This document shows, piece after piece, positions 1 through 9,300 of a stretch of DNA of 64,000 bases (its first letter is position 1; each line of letters starts with the position of its first letter). The stretch covers positions 1,922,001 to 1,986,000 of the forward strand of contig NZ_CP046027.1 in assembly GCF_009671065.1 (NCBI RefSeq), in the 5' to 3' direction. The notes under the pieces are model-generated. The model worked only from the letters and a program-made list of their open reading frames with translations. It ran no database searches and had not been told where the DNA came from. The DNA comes from Neisseria brasiliensis (GTDB taxonomy: Bacteria > Pseudomonadota > Gammaproteobacteria > Burkholderiales > Neisseriaceae). A program made the position numbers and the translations under genes.

Positions 1-753
1 ATAGCTGCTGTTGCGATATTCTTTTCTTGCCCAGTCTAAAGAAATCAAGGCATTAGGAACCAGTTTGTTCAATTGCGGAGCGGCGGAAATCTGCATGGCG
101 GTTTGGCGCAAAGGAAATTTGCCCACGGAACCGCGAATGCCTAATGTTAACGCCAATAATGGCAGCACAATACCGGCAACCCAGAGCCATACCGGTGCAG
201 CTGCCTGTTGATTGGCGCGTGGTAATTTGTTGAGCAACCAAGCAAATAATCCGCCCAAAACCAGCAATGCCAAGCTGCCGGAAACAACGGGGTAATCCGA
301 CCAAATGGTTTTAATAACCGCATTGGTGTCTTCATCAAACAGCCCGAAGACAAAAACATCAAATTGTTTTTCATAAACAGAGAAATAAAACCAGTTGCCC
401 AAGGCAAAGGCGATGGAAATGACGAAGAATAAGGTTAAAAGTTTTTTGTGGATTTTTTGATAAATGCGTGCCAATGTCGGGTGGATTAAGCTTACCAAAA
501 GCAATAGAAAGGCGACGGCAGATAAGAGCGATGAGGCTTTAATATCAAACAATAAACCTTTTAAAAACAGTGGTGTAATATCATCACGATATTGTTGGGT
601 AATATTTTCGGAAACAAAATGATTCAGCATGAGAAAACGTTCTAAGCTGAATGCCAAGATGAGTGAAAGCCAAAAAACAAAAGTTTGTTTCAGGCCGGCG
701 CGATAAACTGCCCAACGGGAGAAGGTTTTATTGAAAGTAATATCGTTAGCCAT
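1..753 (-). CDS. LTA synthase-family sulfatase (phosphoglycerol transferase-like), N-terminal part, cut by window edge
   Basis: The reading frame is open from ATG (751-753, minus strand) to base 1 and gives 251 residues (MANDITFNKTF at the start). The N-terminus has about five hydrophobic segments, near residues 22-40, 73-90, 104-122, 150-170 and 184-201. A soluble stretch follows (LGIRGSVGKFPLRQ, then VPNALISLDWARK). This layout is known for the LTA synthase/alkaline-phosphatase superfamily, in which a membrane-embedded N-terminus carries a periplasmic sulfatase-type domain that transfers phospho-groups to envelope glycans or lipids. The catalytic domain lies outside the window, so substrate and activity cannot be judged. 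The gene is divergent from nothing nearby: cysN upstream runs in the same direction, with a terminator between them. Confidence 0.75.
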   Translation of the reverse strand, partial: MANDITFNKTFSRWAVYRAGLKQTFVFWLSLILAFSLERFLMLNHFVSENITQQYRDDITPLFLKGLLFDIKASSLLSAVAFLLLLVSLIHPTLARIYQKIHKKLLTLFFVISIAFALGNWFYFSVYEKQFDVFVFGLFDEDTNAVIKTIWSDYPVVSGSLALLVLGGLFAWLLNKLPRANQQAAAPVWLWVAGIVLPLLALTLGIRGSVGKFPLRQTAMQISAAPQLNKLVPNALISLDWARKEYRNSSY

Positions 754-813
754 GTTTTAGACCGGTTAAAAAAATCGAAATATTATGGCATATTTTTGCT
801 AAACTTAACAATA

Positions 814-846
814 ATGCCGTCTGAAAGCATATCTTTCAGACGGCAT
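814..846 (-). terminator. Uptake-sequence inverted pair downstream of cysN
   Basis: ATGCCGTCTGAAAG (814-827) pairs with CTTTCAGACGGCAT (833-846) around a 5-base loop. It lies 24 bp past the cysN stop, so it probably terminates cysN. Confidence 0.7.
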
Positions 847-869
847 GGTTATTTCTAACGAAACCGGTG

Positions 870-2180
870 TTAAATCTCAAAGGTATCCGCTTCATCACCC
901 CCGCGAATCATGCCGGCGGCGACGGTGTGGTTGGTGGCTTCATCGATGATGATAAACGCACCAGTGGCCGGGCTTTGCTCGTAGGTAGTGGCGTTGAGCG
1001 GCTGTTGGGTTTTCAGGCTGACGCTGCCGATATCGTTGAGTTTCAGCTCGGTGGCGGATTGCACTTGGCTTAGGGTGTTTACGTCCCAAACGTAGGCGAT
1101 TTCGCTGATTTTGACGGCGGCGGTTTGGGTGGTGTGTTTCAGCAGGTATTTGCGGCGCGGGTTGAGCGGAATATCGTCGAACCAACACAGCGCGGCTTGG
1201 AATTGCTGGCTTGGCGCAACAGGGCTGTCGGCGGCGACGATGGCATTGCCGCGCGAGATGTCGATGTCGGTGTCGAGCGTAATGGTCAATACTTCGCCGG
1301 CTTCGGCAGTATCGGTTTTGCCGTTCGGATTGTAAATCTCGGCGATTTTGGCGGTTTGGCCGTTGGGTAATACTTTGACTGCATCGCCCACTTTCAGACG
1401 GCCTGCTTCCAAACGGCCTTGGTAGCCGCGGAAATCGTCGCTGCTGCTGCCGTCTTGGCGCGCCACACGTTGCACGGGGAAATGGGTGGCTTGGGCGAGC
1501 GCGTCTTTACGGGAAACGGGCAGGCTTTCCAAGAGCGGCAGCAAAGGCAAACCCTGATGCCACGGCGTTTGCGCGCTGGCGTTGACGATGTTGTCGCCTT
1601 TCAAGGCGCTGATGGGCAGGAAATGCACGTCGGCGGTGAGGCCGATTTGTTGGGCGAGCTTTTGATAGGCGGCGGTGATGGCTTGGTATTTGCTTTCGTC
1701 AAAATCGAGCAAGTCGAGTTTGTTGACGGCGACAATGATGTTCGGGCAGCCGAGCAGTTTCAAAATGGCGCTGTGGCACTTGGTTTGCGGCAGTAAAACT
1801 GGTTCTTCGCCGCTGAAATCAACGCGGGTGGCATCGACCAAGACGATGGCGGCATCGGCGGTCGAAGCGCCGGTGACCATGTTGCGGGTGTATTGTTCGT
1901 GGCCGGGCGTGTCGGCGATGATGAATTTGCGTTTTGGTGTGGCGAAATAGCGGTAGGCCACGTCGATGGTGATGCCTTGTTCGCGCTCGGCGGCCAAGCC
2001 GTCGGTGAGGCTGGCGAAATCGGGTGTGTCGCCGTTTTCAGAGGCTTTGTTGAGCTTGTCGATTTGGTCGGTCAGCAGGGTTTTGCTGTCGTAGAGCAGG
2101 CGGCCGATTAGGGTGGATTTGCCGTCGTCAACGCTGCCAGCGGTGATGAAACGGAGTAATGGGGCGGTGGTGGCGGTCAT
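870..2180 (-). CDS. cysN: Sulfate adenylyltransferase subunit 1 (GTPase subunit)
   Basis: CysN is the regulatory GTPase of ATP sulfurylase. GTP hydrolysis drives formation of adenosine 5'-phosphosulfate from ATP and sulfate with CysD, the first step of assimilatory sulfate reduction in the cytoplasm. The 436-residue product shows the EF-Tu-like G1 loop GSVDDGKST (residues 15-23), the G3 motif DTPGHEQY (near 93) and NKLD as G4 (near 155), followed by two beta-barrel domains. There is no C-terminal APS kinase (CysC) extension. CysN normally sits directly behind CysD, but here cysD is about 21 kb away at 23598-24512. The two genes have related upstream blocks, which suggests shared control. Confidence 0.95.
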   Translation of the reverse strand: MTATTAPLLRFITAGSVDDGKSTLIGRLLYDSKTLLTDQIDKLNKASENGDTPDFASLTDGLAAEREQGITIDVAYRYFATPKRKFIIADTPGHEQYTRNMVTGASTADAAIVLVDATRVDFSGEEPVLLPQTKCHSAILKLLGCPNIIVAVNKLDLLDFDESKYQAITAAYQKLAQQIGLTADVHFLPISALKGDNIVNASAQTPWHQGLPLLPLLESLPVSRKDALAQATHFPVQRVARQDGSSSDDFRGYQGRLEAGRLKVGDAVKVLPNGQTAKIAEIYNPNGKTDTAEAGEVLTITLDTDIDISRGNAIVAADSPVAPSQQFQAALCWFDDIPLNPRRKYLLKHTTQTAAVKISEIAYVWDVNTLSQVQSATELKLNDIGSVSLKTQQPLNATTYEQSPATGAFIIIDEATNHTVAAGMIRGGDEADTFEI

Positions 2181-2206
2181 GTGCGTTCCTTCATATTGGG
2201 TTTGCC

Positions 2207-2283
2207 GATACTTTAACGAGGCCGCCTGAAAATGGGAAAGAATGGTTTGTTTATAATAAAGATGATTTTGTTATATCAATGAT
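2207..2283 (-). promoter_or_regulatory. cysN promoter/leader, related to the cysD leader
   Basis: On the minus strand TTGATA (2274-2279) and TTATAA (2251-2256) are separated by 17 bp and make a plausible sigma-70 promoter. The block 2207-2283 closely matches the region before cysD (about 24546-24620); for example both carry GGGAAAGAATGGTTTGTTT. This points to a common regulatory element, possibly for a CysB-type regulator (inference). An uptake-sequence variant (GCCGCCTGAA) lies inside. Confidence 0.6.
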
Positions 2284-2289
2284 GAGGCC

Positions 2290-2385
2290 GAGACCTTTGC
2301 AAAATCCCTATCTTTGGCACATTTCTTCATTGCGCGCTGCTACAACTTTGAACTGTACTCAAATCTAGGATTTTGCAAAGGTCTC
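2290..2385. mobile_element. Short MITE-like element with GAGACCTTTGCAAAA ends (96 bp)
   Basis: The element starts GAGACCTTTGCAAAAT and ends ATTTTGCAAAGGTCTC, perfect inverted ends like those I associate with IS1106-type elements. There is no coding capacity. It equals the longer copies at 24652 and 53972 minus about 46 internal bases. In those copies the missing segment is flanked by the direct repeat TGCGCTGCT, so the short form looks like a deletion between the repeats. It lies about 11 bp upstream of the cysN -35 box. Confidence 0.7.
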
Positions 2386-2422
2386 AGGCCGTCTGAAAAG
2401 AAAATAAGCTTTCAGACGGCCT
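2386..2422. terminator. Uptake-sequence inverted pair downstream of proA
   Basis: AGGCCGTCTGAAAG (2386-2399) pairs with CTTTCAGACGGCCT (2409-2422). It directly abuts the MITE end and lies 13 bp past the proA stop. Confidence 0.7.
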
Positions 2423-2434
2423 TGATAATCGGGT

Positions 2435-3694
2435 TTAAACACGTACTTGGCCGTTGCCCAACACAACCCATTTTTGCGAAGTCAGACCGTGTAAGCCAAC
2501 CGGGCCGCGCACGTGGATTTTGTCGGTGGAAATGCCGATTTCTGCGCCTAAGCCGTATTCAAAGCCGTCAGCAAAACGGGTGGACGCGTTGACCATCACG
2601 CTGGCGCTGTCCACTGCGCGCAGGAAGACTTGCGCATCGGTGTAAGACTCGGTGATGATGGAATCGGTGTGGTGGCTGCCGTGGGTGTTGATGTGGGCGA
2701 TAGCTTGGGTCAAGTCATCGACAATTTTCACCGCTAAAACAGGGGCGAGGTATTCGGTGTCCCAATCTTCTTCGGTGGCGGCGTTGATGTTGTGCAAAAT
2801 CGCCAAAGTGCGTTCGCAACCGCGCAGCTCGACTTGTTTTTCTGCGTATTTTTCTGCCAGCAAAGGCAACATTTCTTCGGCGCGTGTGGCGTGAATCAGC
2901 AGGGTTTCCATGGTGTTGCAAGTGCCGTAGCGGGAAGTTTTGGCATTGAAGGCGATGCCAATGGCTTTTTGCGTATCGGCGGCTTGGTCGATGTACACAT
3001 GGCAAATGCCGTCGAGATGCTTAATCACCGGCACGCGTGCTTCGGCGGCGATGCGGGCAACCAGCGATTTGCCGCCGCGCGGAATGATGACATCAATCAG
3101 TTCAGGGCTTTGCAGCATGGTGCCGACGCTTTCGCGGCTGGTGTTTTCAATCACGCTCACGGCGGCCGGCGGTAAATCGTTTTCGGTCAGCGCTTGGCGG
3201 ATGAGTTTGGCAATTGCCATATTGCTTTCAAAGGCTTCGCTGCCGCCACGCAACACGCAGGCATTGCCGGATTTCAGGCATAAGGCGGCTGCATCGATGG
3301 TAACGTTTGGGCGTGATTCGTAAATGATGCCGATCACACCCAGCGGCACGCGCATTTTACCGATTTGCAAACCGTTTGGGCGGGTACGAAATTCGTCCAT
3401 CTCGCCGACCGGATCAGGCAGCGCGGCCACTTGGCGCAAACCTTCGCACATGGATTCGACAGTTTTTTCTGTTAATTTCAAGCGGTCGAGCAGGGCGGAA
3501 TCCAAGCCTTTGGCGGCAGCGTTTTCCATGTCTTGCGCGTTGGCAGCCAGAATGGCGGTTTGGTGCTGCGCAATCAATTCGGCCATGCGCAACAGCGCGG
3601 CGTTTTTCTGTGCGGTGGTGGCGTTTGCCATCAGATAGAAAGCCTGTTTGGCCGCGGTGGCGGTGTCGCGGACGTATTGTTGAATATCCTGCAT
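2435..3694 (-). CDS. proA: Gamma-glutamyl phosphate reductase
   Basis: ProA reduces gamma-glutamyl phosphate to glutamate semialdehyde with NADPH, the second step of proline synthesis from glutamate. The 419-residue length is normal for the family. The aldehyde-dehydrogenase-like fold is recognisable from VIYESRPNVTID (near 125), CVLRGGSEA (near 145), the catalytic Cys in SRYGTCNTMETL (near 255) and the C-terminal RGPVGLHGLTSQKW. The start MQDIQQYVRDTA matches family N-termini. proB is not adjacent, and the gene appears to be transcribed alone, ending at an uptake-sequence terminator. An AT-rich 110-bp intergenic region separates it from the divergent DUF2254 gene. Confidence 0.95.
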   Translation of the reverse strand: MQDIQQYVRDTATAAKQAFYLMANATTAQKNAALLRMAELIAQHQTAILAANAQDMENAAAKGLDSALLDRLKLTEKTVESMCEGLRQVAALPDPVGEMDEFRTRPNGLQIGKMRVPLGVIGIIYESRPNVTIDAAALCLKSGNACVLRGGSEAFESNMAIAKLIRQALTENDLPPAAVSVIENTSRESVGTMLQSPELIDVIIPRGGKSLVARIAAEARVPVIKHLDGICHVYIDQAADTQKAIGIAFNAKTSRYGTCNTMETLLIHATRAEEMLPLLAEKYAEKQVELRGCERTLAILHNINAATEEDWDTEYLAPVLAVKIVDDLTQAIAHINTHGSHHTDSIITESYTDAQVFLRAVDSASVMVNASTRFADGFEYGLGAEIGISTDKIHVRGPVGLHGLTSQKWVVLGNGQVRV

Positions 3695-3838
3695 GATTGT
3701 GTGCCTTTATTATATGAACGAGATTGACAATGATGATAAGGCCGTCTGAAAGGGAATTCAAGCAAAAAAGCGTGGAAATAGGTTTGCCCGCCTGATTGAT
3801 TTATAATTGTGTTTTGCTTGTGCATTTTTTTAAAACTC

Positions 3839-5104
3839 ATGACCAATACTTTTTACCGCTGGCTGATTGCTGTGAAGAAACCAGCCAACCAACTTTGGCT
3901 GGTACCCGCTTATTGGGCGATTTTTGCCGTGATTTTTGCCTTTATTGCGCGCTTTTTCGGTGATATGTTGCAAGCGGGTATCTTGCCCGATATTGAACGC
4001 AGCACCTTAGACGGCCTGTTGAGCATTGTGGCATCAAGTATGCTTTCGGTAAGCACGTTTTCGCTGTCGATTATGGTGTCGGCGTTTTCATCAGCGGCCA
4101 ATGGTGCCACACCACGCGCCATGAATTTGGTGATGGCCGATGACAATACGCGCACCGCCATCGCCAGCTTTATCGCCGCGTTTATCTATGCCGTAATCGC
4201 CAAAACCGCGTTGGGCATGGAATATTACGGGCAAAACGGCCGCTTTATTTTGTTTGTCGGCACGATTGCGGTGTTGGTGTATTTGATTGTGACGCTGATT
4301 CGTTGGGTGTTTACCCTGTCGCAACTGGGCAGCTTGGGTAACACTTTGAACAAAATCAGTGCCAAAACCGAAAGCGCGCTGGATCATTATTACACCGCAC
4401 CCGATATGGGCGCGGCGTGGAAAGGCAGCTTGCAGCAGCCGGTGCGCCCGATTTATGCTAAGCAGCCCGGTTATCTCACCCACATCGATATGGCATCGTT
4501 GCAAAAGCTGGCGGAAGAGCATGAAACGTATGTCTCAATTATTATTAGGCCGGGCAAATTGTTAACGCCCAACACCGTAATGGCGTGTTTGTCTGCCGGT
4601 CAAGACGATGCGGATTTGGCGGACAAATTCGCCGGATGCTTCGTCATCAACCAAGAGCGCACCTATGAACAAGATCCGCAATGGGGCTTGAATGTGTTGA
4701 GTGAAGCTGCCCAACGCGCCTTGTCGCCCGGCATCAACGATCCCGGCACCGCCATCAGCGTGATGGTGATGATATTGCGTTTGCTGACCAAGCCGAATCC
4801 TGAATGCGAAGAAACGCAATATGACCGCTTGTCTATCATCGCCGCCGACAGCAACCAATGGGTGCCGCAAACCTTTTTACCCATTGCGCGCGACGGTGCA
4901 GGCGCAGCCGAAGTCGGCCTGACCATGCAAAAAGTGCTGGCCGGTATTGCTGCCAACAGCCAAGATCCGCATATTGCCGCCTCGGCTGCAGATACCGCGC
5001 ATGCGGTGTTAAAGCGTTTTGAACAAATTTTGGATTTTGAAGACGATAAGGAAAGATTGTTGCGGCAGCATGAGGAATTGTTTGGACAAGTTACGAAAGA
5101 TTAA
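3839..5104 (+). CDS. DUF2254 family membrane protein
   Basis: The 421-residue protein begins MTNTFYRWLI. Four hydrophobic segments fall in the first 150 residues (one near 20-40, another ending LVYLIVTLIRWVF), followed by a long soluble domain with SPGINDPGTAISVM. These are hallmarks of the DUF2254 family of predicted inner-membrane proteins, whose function is not established. An in-frame start ten codons upstream (3809) would add a poorly conserved hydrophobic stretch, so I prefer 3839. Neither start has a strong ribosome-binding site. The gene is divergent from proA and convergent with waaF, with a shared bidirectional terminator. Confidence 0.8.
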   Translation: MTNTFYRWLIAVKKPANQLWLVPAYWAIFAVIFAFIARFFGDMLQAGILPDIERSTLDGLLSIVASSMLSVSTFSLSIMVSAFSSAANGATPRAMNLVMADDNTRTAIASFIAAFIYAVIAKTALGMEYYGQNGRFILFVGTIAVLVYLIVTLIRWVFTLSQLGSLGNTLNKISAKTESALDHYYTAPDMGAAWKGSLQQPVRPIYAKQPGYLTHIDMASLQKLAEEHETYVSIIIRPGKLLTPNTVMACLSAGQDDADLADKFAGCFVINQERTYEQDPQWGLNVLSEAAQRALSPGINDPGTAISVMVMILRLLTKPNPECEETQYDRLSIIAADSNQWVPQTFLPIARDGAGAAEVGLTMQKVLAGIAANSQDPHIAASAADTAHAVLKRFEQILDFEDDKERLLRQHEELFGQVTKD

Positions 5105-5133
5105 ATCAATGATTTAATTAATGATATTTAAAA

Positions 5134-5169
5134 AGCCATGCCGTCTGAAACTTTTCAGACGGCATGGCT
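5134..5169. terminator. Bidirectional uptake-sequence terminator
   Basis: AGCCATGCCGTCTGAAA (5134-5150) and TTTCAGACGGCATGGCT (5153-5169) form a 17-bp perfect stem between the convergent DUF2254 and waaF genes, with A/T runs on both sides. Confidence 0.85.
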
Positions 5170-5189
5170 TTTATCTATGGCGATTATGC

Positions 5190-6206
5190 TTATTCTACAT
5201 GAATTTTCAATAAAGCCTGTTCGACCATTTGCGGCTCGATTTTGTTCAAGCAATCGGTGTGTCCCAGCGGACATTCTCGCTTAAAGCAAGGTGAGCAATC
5301 GAGATTAAGGGTGACGATTTCGGCTTTGTTGCTCAACGGCGGTGTGTGGTCGGGGCTGGACGAGCCGTACACAGCGGCGAGTTTGCGGTCGAGCGCGGCA
5401 GCAAGGTGCATGAGGCCGCTGTCGTTGCAGACCACGTTTTCAGCGCAGGCCAGTAAATCAATGGCTTCGGAAAGCAAGGTTTTGCCGCATAAATTGGTGC
5501 AGAGGCCGTCTGAAAGCTGGTTGATTTCTTCAGCGATGTCAAAATCTTTTTGCGAGCCAAACAGCCAAACCTGCCAGCCTTTGGCCAGATGGTTTTGCGC
5601 TAAACCGGCGAAGTGACGTGCCGGCCAGCGTTTGGCGGGGCCGAATTCTGCGCCGGGGCAAAAGGCGATAATCGGTTTGTCGGTATTTAATCCATGCTTG
5701 GCTAAAGCGGCTTGCTGGCTGGCGGCATCGATTTGGAACAAAGGCTGGTCGGAATGACCGTTAAAATCGGCTTGGCTCGGATGGGCAAGCGCGGTGTAGC
5801 GGTCGACCATCAGCGGTAGGGCAGCTTTGTCGAGCTTGCGGATGTCGTTAAGCAAAATATAGCGCGATTCGCCTACATAGCCGGTGCGCTGTTTGATGCC
5901 GGTAGCCAAGGCGATGATGGCGGATTTGAGTGAGCCGGGCAGCACGATGACTTGGTCGTAACCGCGTTTGCGCAGTTCACGCCCGGCTTGCCAGCGTTTT
6001 TTCAAATCCAATGCACCGTGGCCGAACGGGTTTTCCAGAATCTCGTTCACTTCCGGCATGCGCTCGAAGACCGCCATCGACCATTTCGGGGCGAACACGT
6101 CGATGGTGCAGCCCGGATGTAGCTCGTGCAGGCGGCGGTAAAGCGGCTGGGTCATAACACAATCGCCAATCCAGCTTGGGGAAATGATGAGGATTTTTTT
6201 AGACAT
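5190..6206 (-). CDS. waaF: ADP-heptose--LPS heptosyltransferase II
   Basis: WaaF adds the second heptose to the inner core of lipooligosaccharide at the cytoplasmic face of the inner membrane, using ADP-heptose. The 338-residue protein starts MSKKILIISPSWIGDCVMTQ, the usual N-terminus of the GT9 family. An upstream in-frame ATG at 6239 would add eleven unrelated residues, so I placed the start at 6206. Further family signatures are CPGAEFGPAKRWPARHF (near 180) and CNDSGLMHLAAAL (near 260), which form the ADP-heptose site, and a Cys-rich C-terminus (CSPCFKRECPLG). It is transcribed alone, between two uptake-sequence terminators. Confidence 0.93.
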   Translation of the reverse strand: MSKKILIISPSWIGDCVMTQPLYRRLHELHPGCTIDVFAPKWSMAVFERMPEVNEILENPFGHGALDLKKRWQAGRELRKRGYDQVIVLPGSLKSAIIALATGIKQRTGYVGESRYILLNDIRKLDKAALPLMVDRYTALAHPSQADFNGHSDQPLFQIDAASQQAALAKHGLNTDKPIIAFCPGAEFGPAKRWPARHFAGLAQNHLAKGWQVWLFGSQKDFDIAEEINQLSDGLCTNLCGKTLLSEAIDLLACAENVVCNDSGLMHLAAALDRKLAAVYGSSSPDHTPPLSNKAEIVTLNLDCSPCFKRECPLGHTDCLNKIEPQMVEQALLKIHVE

Positions 6207-6258
6207 GGTTTGCGGGCAGTGATTTATGTAATAGGGCATTATTTTAATGCAGAATAGG

Positions 6259-6295
6259 AAAGGCCGTCTGAAAAAATGTTTTTCAGACGGCCTTT
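6259..6295 (-). terminator. Uptake-sequence terminator after the large FAD/Fe-S oxidoreductase gene
   Basis: AAAGGCCGTCTGAAAAA and TTTTTCAGACGGCCTTT form a perfect 17-bp stem 17 bp past the stop codon of the gene at 6312. Confidence 0.8.
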
Positions 6296-6311
6296 GAATT
6301 TAACACAGACT

Positions 6312-9300
6312 TTACAGCAACACTTTCTCCACGCCGCCGTTGTTGGCTTTATCGACAAACTCATTCAGCCAGTTGTCGCCCAAAATGTGCTTGGCCATTT
6401 CGATGACGATGTAGTCGGCCGGCATGTCGTTGTCGTCGCGGTAGCGGCTCAAACCTTGCAGGCAGGCAGGGCAGGAAGTGAGCATTTTCACCGGCTGGCC
6501 TTGCGGCAGCTCTTTGAGGTTTTTCTCGATTTCTTCCTGTTTGCGGAATTTCACCTGCGATGCGATGTCGGGGCGTTTCACGGCAAACATACCGGATTCG
6601 CCGCAGCAGCGGTCGCTTAACACCACTTTTTGTCCCATTAATTCGCTGGCCATTTGGGTGGCGTTCATGGTTTTAATCGGGCTGTGGCATGGGTCGTGAT
6701 ACAGGTATTGCTGGCCTTCCACACCGTCGAGTTTCACGCCTTTTTCCAACAGGAATTCGTGGATGTCGATGATGCGGCAGCCGGGGAAAATTTCCTCAAA
6801 GCGGTATTTTTCCAGCTGGTCGTAACAGGTGCCGCAGCTGACGACCACTGTTTTGATGTCGAGGTAGTTCAGCGTGTTGGCCATGCGGTGGAAAAGCACG
6901 CGGTTATCGGTGCTCATTTGCTCGGCACGGGCTTTGTCGCCGCCCGCATCTTGCGGATAACCGCAGCAGAGATAACCCGGCGGCAACACGGTTTGCACGC
7001 CGACATGCCACAGCATCGCTTGGGTGGCCAAACCGATTTGGCTGAACAAACGCTCGGAGCCGCAGCCTGGGAAGTAGAACACGGCTTCGCTGTCATCGGC
7101 AGTTTGCGGGTTGCGGATAATTGGGATGCTCTTGTCGTCTTCAATGCCCAATAATGAGCGCGGTGTTTTGGCCGGTACGCCTTTTGGCAGCGGGCGGTTG
7201 ATGAAGTGAATCACCTGCTCTTTAATGCTCGGCTTGTTGACGGTGGCGGCTGGTGCGGCTTTTTCTTTTTTCACAATCGGGAACATTTTGCCCAATTTGT
7301 AGGCAAAGTTCTGCGCCGGAAAGCCGGTTTGAATCATCGCGCCGCGCAGGGCTTTGATGGCTTTGGGGTTGGTGGCGTTCAAAAACGCCATGCCCATCGC
7401 CGCTGCCGGCACGGTGGTGCTGTGGCCGGTTTCGTTCAGGTAATTGCGGATGGCCACGGTCACGTCGCCGAAGTCAATGTTGACCGGACACGGTTTCACG
7501 CAGCGGTGGCACACAGTGCAGTGGTCGCCGATGTTGGTCAGCTCGTCAAAGTGCTTCAACGACACGCCGCGGCGGGTTTGCTCTTCGTAAAGGAAGGCTT
7601 CGGTCAACAGGCCGACACCGAGAATTTTGTTGCGCGGGCTATAGAGCAGGTTGGCGCGCGGCACATGGGTTGAACACACCGGTTTGCATTTGCCGCAGCG
7701 CAAGCAGTCTTTCACCGACTCGGCAATCGTGCCCAAAGACGATTTTTCCATGATCAGTGATTCCGCGCCGAGTAATTCAAACGACGGCGTGTAGGCGTTG
7801 CGCAGGTCCGCGCCTTTCATCAATTTGTGGCGGTTGAAGCGGCCTTCGGGATCGACTTTGGCTTTGTAATCCCAAAACGGCTGCATGTCTTCATCGCTCA
7901 AAAATTCCATTTTGGTGATGCCGATGCCGTGTTCGCCGGAAATCACGCCGTTTAAGCTGCGGGCGATTTGCATGATACGGTCAACAGAGTGATAGGCCGT
8001 CTGAAGCATTTCGGCATCGTCGGAATTCACCGGAATATTGGTGTGTACGTTGCCGTCGCCAGCATGCATGTGCAGCGCGACAAATACGCGGCCGCGCACG
8101 ATTCTGCCGTGGATTTTGGCCAAATCTTCGAGAATTTTCACGTCGGTTTTGCCGCTGAAAATTTCGCTCAAAGGCTTCATCACATCGGATTTAATTGATA
8201 CGCGTAAACGGAAATCGCGGAAGGCGATAAAGCAGCTTTCGTCATCACGCGCTTCCGGATCGGCAAATACTGCTTTGCTGTAACGCGCTTTGTATTCGCT
8301 CAACGGCGCATCAAGATTGGCCAGCAGCCATTCCCAGCGCTCTTTAACCGCGGAAACATGATTCAGCGCGTGGGTGGCGCGGTCGCCCAATAATTCTTTG
8401 CTTGGCAAGTCGGTGCCCATCGCATCGACTGGCAGACGGCCTTGCAGGTAATCGAGCAGGGCGGCGCACAGGGTGAGCTTGTTTTTAATCGATAATTCGA
8501 TGTTGATGCGTTCGATGCCGTCTGAATATTCGCCCAAGCGCTCAAGCGGAATCACCACGTCTTCATTGATTTTGAAGGCGTTGGTGTGTTTGGCGATGGC
8601 TGCGGTGCGGCTGCGGTCGAGCCAGAAGGTTTTGCGCGCTTCAGGCGTGATGGCGATAAAGCCTTCGCCTTCGCGTTTGCGCGTCATTTCAATCATGTGC
8701 TCGGCTACTTCCTGCACGGCTTGTTCGTCGTCGGAAACCACATCCGCGAGCAACACCATTTTCGGGCGGCCTTTGCCGGCAGCTTTGGTGGCATAGCCGA
8801 CCGCACGCACATAGCGCCAGTCGAGATGCTCCAAGCCCGCCAATTGCACTTTTTCATGCCCGAGTAGGTAATCTCGGATTTCAACGATAGATGGCGTGGC
8901 GTTGGCAACGGTGCCGAAAAATTCCATGCAGACGGTGCGGGTGTGTTTCGGCATTTTGTGCAACACAAAAGCCACACTGGTAATGATGCCGTCGGTGCCT
9001 TCTTTTTGGATGCCCGGTAAGCCGCTCAAGAATTTGTCGGTAACGTCTTTGCCCAAGCCGACTTTGCGGAATTTGTGGCCGGGAATTTCCAAACGTTCGG
9101 TTTTGACGATGTTATTGCCGCTGGTGTCAAGAGTGTGCACATCAAAAATCGCGGTTTTTTCATCGTGGATTTTGCCGAAATTATGGCGCACACGTTCAAT
9201 GCGCAGCCATTCGCCTTTCGGGTTGACCATTTGCCAGTAGGCCAGATTGTCGAGCGCGGTGCCCCACAATACGGCTTTTTTACCGCCGGCATTCATGGCT

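Noticed and set aside
53..407. Open frames on both strands in the first 400 bp.
   Set aside because: They overlap the continuous, membrane-rich frame of the LTA-synthase-like gene (minus strand, 1-753), which fits the family.
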